33,435 bases of DNA from Planifilum fulgidum (GTDB taxonomy: Bacteria > Bacillota > Bacilli > Thermoactinomycetales > DSM-44946): positions 1 through 33,435 of the forward strand of contig NZ_FOOK01000034.1 of assembly GCF_900113175.1 (NCBI RefSeq), in the 5' to 3' direction. A program made the position numbers and the translations under genes. Within the stretch, counting starts at the first letter, position 1, and the number at the start of each line of letters is the position of its first letter. The notes under the pieces were generated by a model. That model was given only the letters and a program-made list of their open reading frames with translations. It did no database searches and had not been told where the DNA came from. Shown piece after piece: positions 7,731 through 15,007 of this stretch.

Positions 7731-8951
7731 TTTCACCAAACGGATGTGAACCACTTTTTGTTTCTTATATTCGCCCACTTTTTTTCCGTTGACCGAGATT
7801 TTCACATTCTTGGAGGGTTTCAGCTCGACCCACAAGTCCTCTTTGTCGGACTCGTAGGCAAAGGGAGGAGAACCGGGTTTGATGGTGACCTCTTTCAGCT
7901 TCTTGCCCACTTCCTCCTCTCGGATCTCGACCCCGCACTCGCCCTCCGCATCGATTTTCAGCTCAATCTTGTCCGCTTGGGTCAGTTCAAAATGATCGGG
8001 ACCGTTTTTGCTGGTTTCCGTGGGATATAAGATGGGCTCCTTCTTGCCCGCCTCCGAACCGTCGGCCGATACCTCGGTGCGGTCCCCGGCACTGATGGGT
8101 TTCTCTTCTTCTCCCCAGATCAAAATGCCGACGGCCAGAGCGGCAGGAATCAGAAGAACCGTGCCGGCGATGAGAAAGCGGTTATACCATTTGGCGAAGG
8201 TTCCTTCCTTTTCCTTCGACGCCGCCTTTCGGCGCCGGGAGAGGTGGGGAACCACTTCGGCCTGTCCGCTGCTTTCATCCACCACCGCGGGCGGCAAGGC
8301 GCGCTTTTCAACCGGTTCGGTCGAACGGGGATGCCCGGTCTCACCGCGCAACAGCGCATCCTTGGACCTCGAAAAGCTTCTTGAAGTTCTTGTCAGGTGC
8401 GAAGAAGGCTGGGCCGAGGGAGGATTGGCGGGAAACGATTCGGCGCCGGGAAAACTTTCCCGGGAAGCGCCCTCCCAGCCCTGCGTCCGTCCGTTTGAAA
8501 AGGAGGACCGGGAAGAGATGTTTTCCGGCCGCTTCGGTTCATGGGGAGGGGACGCCTTCTCCCATCCCCTCGCTGCCCCCCTTCTCGCCCGGTCAGGATG
8601 ATGCCGTTCCTCCCTTTCCGGCAAGGGCCATTGGCGATATCCCCTCGTATCCATCGAAGGTCGCCGCGGCTCCCGATCCCAACCGCGGGAGAAGGGGCGC
8701 TCCGCCTTTTCCTGCTCCGACGCCTGTTCCCGGTATTCCCGCAAGATGGCCGATGCGTCCAACCCGAGGAAATGGGCATAAGTGCGCAGATAGGAGCGGG
8801 CGTAAAATGGGCTGGGAAGGGCGTCGAACTGTCCCTGCTCCATCGCCAGCACATACTCTTTCCTGATTCGAATGCGATCCGCCACCTCATCCACGGTCAG
8901 GCCGCGGGCCTCTCTGGCCCGTCTGAGCCGGTATCCGATATCCTCCGACAC
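7728..8951 (-). CDS. RodZ-like HTH membrane protein, paralogue 3
   Basis: A 407-residue RodZ-type protein. The HTH domain is at about 3-77 (IGYRLRRAREARGLTVDEVADRIRIR...QFDALPSPFYARSYLRTYAHFLG). A long Arg/Pro/Ser-rich disordered linker (about 80-250) is followed by one membrane segment (about 259-280) and a C-terminal DUF4115-like beta domain (about 325-407, including KISVNGKKV). GTG 8951 is the start, with GGAGGT seven bases upstream; the GTG three codons earlier overlaps that SD. The gap to paralogue 4 is only 36 bases with no promoter, so the two are probably co-transcribed from the ymfK side. The similar domain order and conserved SPFYxR segment show recent paralogy with copies 2 and 4. 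Confidence 0.88.
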   Translation of the reverse strand: MSEDIGYRLRRAREARGLTVDEVADRIRIRKEYVLAMEQGQFDALPSPFYARSYLRTYAHFLGLDASAILREYREQASEQEKAERPFSRGWDREPRRPSMDTRGYRQWPLPEREERHHPDRARRGAARGWEKASPPHEPKRPENISSRSSFSNGRTQGWEGASRESFPGAESFPANPPSAQPSSHLTRTSRSFSRSKDALLRGETGHPRSTEPVEKRALPPAVVDESSGQAEVVPHLSRRRKAASKEKEGTFAKWYNRFLIAGTVLLIPAALAVGILIWGEEEKPISAGDRTEVSADGSEAGKKEPILYPTETSKNGPDHFELTQADKIELKIDAEGECGVEIREEEVGKKLKEVTIKPGSPPFAYESDKEDLWVELKPSKNVKISVNGKKVGEYKKQKVVHIRLVK

Positions 8952-8987
8952 CCAGCCCACCTCCCGAAATGCTGTTCCATCCGATGA

Positions 8988-10133
8988 TTACTTTTTCAGC
9001 TGAATGCGATAACTTTTCGCCACATCCTGGGCGGTCGTATCGATCTCCACGCCGTTTACCCGAATCTGCACCGCAGAGGGAACCGTCAGCCGGAACCACA
9101 AGAATTTGTCCTTTTTCACCGTCCGGGCGTCTCCCAGTTTCATCGTGTAGGTCTCTTCGGGTTCGTCGGGTTTTTCCCCGTAGAGGAACACGCTCTCCCC
9201 TTGGGTCGCTTTCACCTCAAGGACAATCTCGTTGGCTTTGGTCAACTCATAGAGATCGCCGGGAAACCCGGAATCCACTTCCTTGAGAACCAGCTCAGGC
9301 GCGTTCGTCTGCTGTGCGGCAGCCGTTCCGTTGCCCGTCTGCCCGTCGTCGGGATTGAATTGCTCCCGGGGAACATTGGAGGAAGCGTTCATATGCTGAG
9401 TCCAGTACCAGGCTCCCGAACCCAGGAGAAGGACGCCGAGGGCGGCCACACCCATCCAGATCCCGCCCCGTTTTTTCCCTTTGGCCTCCTGCGGCGGAAT
9501 CGGAGGTCTGCTGGGCCTTTTCTGCGGCGGAAGTGCTTGTCCCTCCGCCTTGACGATCGGATACGCTCCGCTCCGGAAACGCCCAGTCTGCTGGGAGACG
9601 GCAGAGGACCGGGAAGAGACGGAAGGGCGCGTCTCCTCGCGCACTGCCCGTTCCCGACCGGTGACCGCATCCATCTGCACCGTATGAAAATGTCCGGTGT
9701 CCTGAGGCGGACGGTAAGAAACCGTGTGCTGGGACGGGCCCGCGGGACCCGACTGCTGGCTCGAATGCTCGGACGGGGCCGCTCCATGGGGATTCGGCCG
9801 GGATGCATTCGTGGAAACGGTCCGGAATCGGCCGGTGTTGCTCCGCAATCCACCGCCCGGCTCCGGGCGGACCCTCCGAAACCGCGCCGTCGGGTGGGCT
9901 CCCCCTTGATTGAGACGTTCATAGCGTTCCAGAAGGACCTGGGGGTCCATCCCCAGGCACCGCGCATACGTTCGGAGAAAGGCGCGCACGTAAAAGGGGC
10001 TCGGCAGCGAATCGAACTGGTCATTTTCCAAGGCATGAAGGTACTCCGCATGGATTTTCGTCTGCTGTTGCACGTCCTCCAACGACAACCCCAACGCTTC
10101 TCTCGCCCGCCTCAACTGAGTTCCGATCTCCAT
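8988..10133 (-). CDS. RodZ-like HTH membrane protein, paralogue 4 (best positional rodZ/ymfM match)
   Basis: A 381-residue RodZ-type protein directly after ymfK, the position of rodZ (ymfM) in Bacillus. The HTH domain spans 1-72 (EIGTQLRRAREALGLSLEDV...FDSLPSPFYVRAFLRTYARCLG). The linker (about 76-222) carries five variants of a short motif: TARFRRV (82), TGRFRTV (100), TGHFHTV (146), TGRERAV (158) and TGRFRSG (183). One membrane segment (about 224-244) leads to a DUF4115-like domain (about 290-381). ATG 10133 follows AGGAGTGGGAATT. RodZ normally anchors MreB via the HTH domain. The long linker is unusual compared with the roughly 300-residue Bacillus protein. Confidence 0.89.
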   Translation of the reverse strand: MEIGTQLRRAREALGLSLEDVQQQTKIHAEYLHALENDQFDSLPSPFYVRAFLRTYARCLGMDPQVLLERYERLNQGGAHPTARFRRVRPEPGGGLRSNTGRFRTVSTNASRPNPHGAAPSEHSSQQSGPAGPSQHTVSYRPPQDTGHFHTVQMDAVTGRERAVREETRPSVSSRSSAVSQQTGRFRSGAYPIVKAEGQALPPQKRPSRPPIPPQEAKGKKRGGIWMGVAALGVLLLGSGAWYWTQHMNASSNVPREQFNPDDGQTGNGTAAAQQTNAPELVLKEVDSGFPGDLYELTKANEIVLEVKATQGESVFLYGEKPDEPEETYTMKLGDARTVKKDKFLWFRLTVPSAVQIRVNGVEIDTTAQDVAKSYRIQLKK

Positions 10134-10172
10134 AATTCCCACTCCTCGTCTCTCCCCGATTTTGAACCTGCG

Positions 10173-10937
10173 TCAAAAAGCCGCAAAATCGGAATCCAGC
10201 ACGTCGTAATCGATTTTTTCCTCAGGGTGATTTCTGAGTTCGATGATCACGTCGAAATCCTCCAGTGTGTACTCGGTCTCGCGGATGAAGATGTCCGGAT
10301 GTTCGATCACCTTTGTGGCATCCATTTGCAGGATTTCGCGCACCAGCGCATGGTGACGTTCCGTCGAACGGAGCGTGGAAACGATCCCGTCGATGATGAA
10401 CACGTTGTCGGGACTCATCTCATCCTCCGCCAGTTGACTGCGCACCGTCTGGCGGAGCAGGGTGGACGAGACAAAGGTCCACCGCTTGTTTGCGCAAACG
10501 CTGGAGGCCACGATCGATTCCGTTTTCCCGACCCTCGGCATTCCCCGCACGCCGATGAGCTGGTGTCCTTCCCTCTTCATCAATTCCGCCATGAAATCCA
10601 CAAGCAGCCCCAGCTCGTCCCGCGTGAAGCGGAAAGTCCGCTTGTCCTCCAGGCATTGGTCCAGGTATCGGCCGTGGCGAACCGCCATGCGGTCCAACAA
10701 CGTGGGAGGGCGAAGCGCGGTGATGGTGATATTGTCAACCCGGTTCAGGATGTGTTTGAGGGCGTGAATTTTTTCCCTGTCGTCGGTTTTGAGCAACATC
10801 CCGCGCCGCCGGTCCTCGACTCCGTTGATGGTCAAGATGTTGATGGACAGCATCCCGAGGAGGGAAGCGATATCCCCCAATAGCCCCGGGCGGTTTTTAT
10901 GTATGTGATATTCAAGATACCACATATTATCTATCAT
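10173..10937 (-). CDS. ymfK: YmfK-like DUF3388 protein (ACT domain plus P-loop-like motif)
   Basis: A 254-residue cytoplasmic protein of unknown function, conserved upstream of rodZ in Bacillales. The N-terminus (about 5-77) looks like an ACT domain: YHIHKNRPGLLGDIASLLGM and ILTINGVEDRRRG. A Walker-A-like GVRGMPRVGKTES lies at 129-141 and a possible Walker B, NVFIIDG, at 178-184. The ATG at 10937 follows AAAGGTG at good spacing; the in-frame GTG three codons earlier overlaps that SD. It has its own promoter and leads into rodZ-like paralogue 4 after a 39-base gap, so it heads the ymfK-rodZ4-rodZ3 unit. Confidence 0.88.
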   Translation of the reverse strand: MIDNMWYLEYHIHKNRPGLLGDIASLLGMLSINILTINGVEDRRRGMLLKTDDREKIHALKHILNRVDNITITALRPPTLLDRMAVRHGRYLDQCLEDKRTFRFTRDELGLLVDFMAELMKREGHQLIGVRGMPRVGKTESIVASSVCANKRWTFVSSTLLRQTVRSQLAEDEMSPDNVFIIDGIVSTLRSTERHHALVREILQMDATKVIEHPDIFIRETEYTLEDFDVIIELRNHPEEKIDYDVLDSDFAAF

Positions 10938-11008
10938 TCGAGACACCTTTCGTCAAATCCTGTCAAATATTCAGTCGAATTGCCAAATATCCCGCTAATT
11001 CGCTATAT

Positions 11009-11036
11009 AGTATACCACACGCCTTTAGCTGAGCAA
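11009..11036 (-). promoter_or_regulatory. Promoter upstream of ymfK
   Basis: On the minus strand TATACT (11009-11014) is preceded by TGG, giving an extended -10, and lies 16 bases downstream of TTGCTC (11031-11036). It falls between the ymfJ terminator and ymfK. Confidence 0.6.
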
Positions 11037-11070
11037 AACCCTGAGCGCGAATGAAATCCTTTTGTAACAT

Positions 11071-11102
11071 AAACGAAACGCCCGTAACGGGGCGTTTCGT
11101 TT
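11071..11102 (-). terminator. Terminator after ymfJ
   Basis: AAACGAAACGCCC (11071-11083) is perfectly complementary to GGGCGTTTCGTTT (11090-11102) with a six-base loop. T residues form the 3' side of the stem on either strand. It lies 19 bases past the ymfJ stop. Confidence 0.75.
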
Positions 11103-11120
11103 GAATGGGAAAATATGGGC

Positions 11121-11375
11121 TTATTTTTTTCCATCATTCAACATTTTCACCATTAATCCGGCCATCACGCGTTGCTCGTTTTGATCCGCCGCGTTCCACA
11201 TATCCCGGAGCAAACGTTCCTCTTCGTTTTTCGGCTCCACGTCCCTGGCCAGGTAATCCCCGATTTCGTAGGCGAGATTCTGGATGGTTTCCTGGCTCAT
11301 GCCCATTTTCTCCGCTTGCTTTATCCGTTCGGACAAAAAGTTTTTCCAATCCTGAAAGTTATCCAAGATGGACAC
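11121..11375 (-). CDS. ymfJ: YmfJ-like DUF3243 protein
   Basis: A small acidic helical protein of 84 residues (SILDNFQDWKNFLSERIKQA...MGMSQETIQNLAYEIGDYLA) of the DUF3243 family, function unknown. The frame is open further upstream, but GTG 11375 is chosen because AAAGGAGG lies eight bases before it and the family starts here. It keeps the Bacillus position between ymfI and ymfK. The SD can pair with a complementary segment at 11445-11456, so its translation may be controlled by RNA structure. Confidence 0.9.
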   Translation of the reverse strand: MSILDNFQDWKNFLSERIKQAEKMGMSQETIQNLAYEIGDYLARDVEPKNEEERLLRDMWNAADQNEQRVMAGLMVKMLNDGKK

Positions 11376-11464
11376 GGGTCGCGCCTCCTTTGCATATTGG
11401 CTCGCTCTAAGTGTAATATGATCATTTCCCCTTTCCCTTATGCAGGAGGGCGACCCCGCCGGAA

Positions 11465-12217
11465 TCACGGATACCAGCCGCCGTTTACGTGGATCACCTG
11501 ACCGGTGATGTAGCCCGATTCCGGAAGGCACAAATGGCAGATGAGCGAAGCCACATCCTCCGGCGTCCCCAAGCGGCCGGCGGGAATCCGTTCCGCAAGC
11601 TCATCCATCTCCTCCTCGGACAACTGCTCCGTCAGCATGTCCGTCCGTATGGCTCCCGGGGCCACGGCATTGACACTGATTCCGGAGGGGGCCAGTTCCT
11701 TGGCCAGCGCGCGCGTCAACCCGTTGATCGCTCCCTTCGCCGCCGAATACAATACTTCCCCGGATCCCCCCGCTTCTCCCCAGATCGAGGAAAGCAGGAT
11801 GATCCTGCCGTACCGGCGTGCCAACAACTTCGGAAGCGCCGCCCGGACCAGATGAAAGGCCCCCCGCACATGGGTATCCATCACCCGGTCATACTCCTCA
11901 TCATCCGCATCCTGAACCAGTCCCTTCCCCGCCACGCCGGCGCAATGAATCAGAAGGGACAGATGGCCGAAATACAGGGACGCATGCCGGGCGACGCGCT
12001 CCACATCCTCATAGACGCGGACATCCCCCTGCTCCGCCAAAGCCCGGACCCCCTGCTCGCGGCAACTTCGCACCACCTCTTCCGCCGCTTTCCGGGAAGT
12101 GCGGTACATCACCATCACATCGGCGCCGGCTTCCGCCAACCGACGGGCCACCGCCGCGCCGATCCCGCGGCTTCCCCCTGAGATCAAAGCCGCTTGGCCC
12201 GCGAGGGGTTTCGCCAT
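11465..12217 (-). CDS. ymfI: SDR oxidoreductase, EF-P 5-aminopentanone reductase-like
   Basis: A 250-residue short-chain dehydrogenase with the NADPH-binding GGSRGIG (14-20), the NAG-like CAGVAGKG, catalytic Ser (SSIW, about 143-144) and YSAAK (Tyr157, Lys161). In B. subtilis the gene at this position, YmfI, reduces the 5-aminopentanone modification on elongation factor P to 5-aminopentanol. The call rests on that synteny plus the fold; by sequence alone it resembles FabG. ATG 12217 follows GGAGGTGGGAGG, and upstream residues lack an SD. Confidence 0.88.
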   Translation of the reverse strand: MAKPLAGQAALISGGSRGIGAAVARRLAEAGADVMVMYRTSRKAAEEVVRSCREQGVRALAEQGDVRVYEDVERVARHASLYFGHLSLLIHCAGVAGKGLVQDADDEEYDRVMDTHVRGAFHLVRAALPKLLARRYGRIILLSSIWGEAGGSGEVLYSAAKGAINGLTRALAKELAPSGISVNAVAPGAIRTDMLTEQLSEEEMDELAERIPAGRLGTPEDVASLICHLCLPESGYITGQVIHVNGGWYP

Positions 12218-12268
12218 CCTCCCACCTCCCGCCTTCCGAGCCCGGGGCATCCGACACCGGCCCGCAGG

Positions 12269-13555
12269 TCATTGGCCAAGGGGCTTCACCATCGAAACCG
12301 CCATCCGGTCCGGATCCACGTGTTCGCGAAGGCGGCGGTTGACCTCTTCCGGTGTCAGCTTCTCCAACACGGGAACCACGCGGAACAGATCGCTTTGATT
12401 GAAGCGGTAACGGGTGAACTGATTGGCGATCCATTCCGGCGAGTTGAGGGCCCGGAGCATCTGACCCAACCGCTTCTTGCGGATGCGGTGGACGACTTCC
12501 TCCGGAATCCCCTTGTCCAGAACGCGGGGGATTTCCTCCTCCACCCGCTTGATCAAGGCGTCGGGATCCGGCGTGTCCCCGCCGATGACGGAAAATCCGT
12601 AACCCCTTTCCAGGGAATAATCGAAGCTGAAATTTTCATCAATCAAACCGTCGTCGTACAGCGACTGGTACAGGTCGGAGCCGGGCCCGAACAGGGCTTC
12701 CAACACCACATAGGTGGCCGTCTCCTGATTCAGGTAGTCATCCCCCGTCAAGCCGACCCTCGGCTCCTTAAACCCGAACAGGCACTTGGAAACTCCCACG
12801 CTCAGCCGAATCTCATGTCGACGGCGGGCGACCTCTTCCGGCTCCTCCGGGAAAAACCGTTCAATCTCTCCCGGAGGGGCAAAGGTTTTTTTCGCCTGAT
12901 TTTCCTTCACAAGGTCCAAGATCTTTTCGGGATCGACGGGGCCGACGACGAACAGAAGCATGTTGCCGGGATGGTAAAAGGTCTCATAACACGTATACAG
13001 CGCGTCCTTGGTGATTCTGGAGATGGACTCCACCGTTCCGGCGATGTCGATCCGCACGGGATGCCGCTGATAAAGGCTTTCGATCAACCCAAAGTAGGCT
13101 CGCCAATCCGGGTTGTCGTCATACATCCGGATCTCCTGGCCGATAATCCCCTTCTCCTTCTCCACCCCTTCCTCGGTGAAATAGGGATTTTGGACAAAAT
13201 CGATCAGGGTCGTCAAATTTTCCTCCACCCGGTCGGTGCTGGAAAACAAGTAAGCCGTCCGGTCAAAGCTGGTGAACGCGTTGGCCGACGCCCCCTGGGC
13301 GGCAAAGCGCTGAAAGACGTCCCCGTCCTCCTCCTCAAACATTTTGTGCTCCAGGAAATGGGCGATCCCGTCGGGAACGCGGATCGCTTCCTTCCCGGGG
13401 GGGCGGAAATGATTGTCGATCGAACCGTAATGGGTGGTGAAGGTGGCGTAGGTCTTGAAAAAGCCCGGCTTGGGCAATACGTAAACCTGAAGTCCGTTGG
13501 GAAGCTCTTCGCGATACAGGATCTCCCCCAGCTGGGAATGCTCAATTCGCTCCAT
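12269..13555 (-). CDS. ymfH: M16-family zinc peptidase, YmfH-like
   Basis: A 428-residue insulinase-family (M16) protein. The inverted zinc motif HFLEH is at 66-70, with a downstream EKGIIGQEI as second zinc-ligand region, and a C-terminal M16 half around 190-400. It pairs with the motif-less YmfF next to it, a common arrangement in which an active and an inactive subunit form a heterodimer. The substrate is not known to me. The ATG at 13555 overlaps the ymfF stop by 14 bases, with GGGGG upstream, showing translational coupling. Confidence 0.92.
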   Translation of the reverse strand: MERIEHSQLGEILYREELPNGLQVYVLPKPGFFKTYATFTTHYGSIDNHFRPPGKEAIRVPDGIAHFLEHKMFEEEDGDVFQRFAAQGASANAFTSFDRTAYLFSSTDRVEENLTTLIDFVQNPYFTEEGVEKEKGIIGQEIRMYDDNPDWRAYFGLIESLYQRHPVRIDIAGTVESISRITKDALYTCYETFYHPGNMLLFVVGPVDPEKILDLVKENQAKKTFAPPGEIERFFPEEPEEVARRRHEIRLSVGVSKCLFGFKEPRVGLTGDDYLNQETATYVVLEALFGPGSDLYQSLYDDGLIDENFSFDYSLERGYGFSVIGGDTPDPDALIKRVEEEIPRVLDKGIPEEVVHRIRKKRLGQMLRALNSPEWIANQFTRYRFNQSDLFRVVPVLEKLTPEEVNRRLREHVDPDRMAVSMVKPLGQ

Positions 13556-14834
13556 TTTGATCCCCCTTGTCCCGCAAGAAATAGATGGTGTCCAGCTGAA
13601 CCCGTTCCGCCACCCGGCACACATCCTCCATGCCCGTTTCGCCGATTCCCTTGAGCAGACGATCGAGCGTCCAATCCCTTCCGCTCAGGATGGAATGGTA
13701 GGCAAAATCGATCAGCTCGTAAGGGCGGTCCTGGCGTTCCCGCAGTTGATTGGACAAGGTGGCCCGGGTCTGGCTCAGCTCCCGGTCGGAAATCTCTCCC
13801 TTCCGCATCGCTTCCAGCTGCTCCCGGATGATGTCCAGCGCTTTTTGATAGTTGGCGATTTCAATCCCCGACTGAATGGTCAAAATGCCCTTGTGGCTCT
13901 CCAGCCGGGAAGAGGCGTAGTAGGCCAGGCTGGCCTTTTCCCGCACGTTTAGGAACAGTTTCGAGTGGGGAAAACCGCCGAGGATTCCGTTATACATCAA
14001 AAGGGGAACGTAATCGTCATCCCGGATCGTCACCCCGGTGCGACAGCCCATATTCAGCTTCCCCTGAATCACATCCAGCCGTTCCACCACTTCCTTGACC
14101 CGGTCGACGGCCGGCTGTTCCCGTTTCACCTCGACGGCAGGACGCTCCCCCTCCGCGTATGGAAACATCTCCCGCACCAGCGAGACCACTTCATCGACGG
14201 AGACGTTCCCCACGAAAAAGAAATCGATCGGACGGGTTTCAATCACCTGGCGATAATATGTATACAGATTGTGCTGATCGATCCCTGGAAGATCCTCTGT
14301 CCGACCGTAGACGAACAGACCGAAGGGCTCCTTATTGCACATCTCCGCGATGCAGCGCTGGGCGGCATAGCGAATCTTGTCATCCAGAAGACTTTCGATC
14401 TTCTGCTTCAGATTCTTCTTTTCCGCCTCCACGTAAGCGCGTCGGAATCCCCCGTCTTCGGTCACGGGACGGGTCAGCACCTCCATCAGAAAGGCGGTCC
14501 CTTCCCTCAGCAGTTTCGGACTCTCGGAGAGATACCGGCCGTTGGCGATCTCCAGCCCCACATGCATGATGTGGCGTTCTCCCCGCTTGAACACCTCGGT
14601 GTGCAGGGTGGCTCCGTAAAGGTCCTCCAACTTCCGCTTCAACTGCAGCGTGGACGGATAGGAAACCGTTCCGCGCTGGAGCACGCTCGGCAGCAATGCG
14701 GTCTTCGTCACCGTCTCCGGCTTCAGCTCCTGCTGGATCATGGCGGCGATGGTGGTGGTCTTAAATTTCTCCGTCGAACAGACGTGAACGCGGACATTTC
14801 CAATCGATACCGTCTCGAAAGGCGACACTCCCAC
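13542..14834 (-). CDS. ymfF: M16-family peptidase-like protein without zinc motif, YmfF-like
   Basis: A 430-residue M16-type protein: N-terminal half with TTTIAAMIQQELKPE and LEDLYGATL, C-terminal half with the family's R/Y-type region (REKASLAYYASSR). It has no HxxEH, so it is probably the non-catalytic partner of YmfH. The start is GTG 14834, because AAGGAGG stands eight bases upstream. A TTG at 14879 would add 15 residues and has a poorer SD. It heads the ymfF-ymfH-ymfI-ymfJ unit. Confidence 0.9.
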   Translation of the reverse strand: MGVSPFETVSIGNVRVHVCSTEKFKTTTIAAMIQQELKPETVTKTALLPSVLQRGTVSYPSTLQLKRKLEDLYGATLHTEVFKRGERHIMHVGLEIANGRYLSESPKLLREGTAFLMEVLTRPVTEDGGFRRAYVEAEKKNLKQKIESLLDDKIRYAAQRCIAEMCNKEPFGLFVYGRTEDLPGIDQHNLYTYYRQVIETRPIDFFFVGNVSVDEVVSLVREMFPYAEGERPAVEVKREQPAVDRVKEVVERLDVIQGKLNMGCRTGVTIRDDDYVPLLMYNGILGGFPHSKLFLNVREKASLAYYASSRLESHKGILTIQSGIEIANYQKALDIIREQLEAMRKGEISDRELSQTRATLSNQLRERQDRPYELIDFAYHSILSGRDWTLDRLLKGIGETGMEDVCRVAERVQLDTIYFLRDKGDQNGAN

Positions 14835-14890
14835 GCCGATACCCTCCTTCTCACACACTCCCCGGATGTGAAATGACAACGCCTCTTTCC

Positions 14891-14896
14891 ATTATA
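14891..14896 (-). promoter_or_regulatory. Putative -10 box for ymfF operon
   Basis: TATAAT on the minus strand lies about 57 bases before the ymfF GTG. The -35 region (around TTTCGC) is weak. It stands in the divergent gap shared with the plus-strand phosphatase gene. Confidence 0.5.
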
Positions 14897-14968
14897 GACC
14901 AACCAAAATGGGAGCGAAACGGTTGGACATCCCCCTTTTCGCCTTCAGGTAATATCCCCATTTCCGGT

Positions 14969-14976
14969 CATACTAT
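14969..14976 (+). promoter_or_regulatory. Possible sporulation-type -10 box before phosphatase pseudogene
   Basis: CATACTAT resembles the sigma-E -10 consensus, with TAATATC 12 bases upstream as a possible -35. The spacing is shorter than usual for sigma-E, so this is tentative. Confidence 0.25.
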
Positions 14977-15007
14977 CAGAGGATACCTCATCAAGGGGGG
15001 ACCGCCG

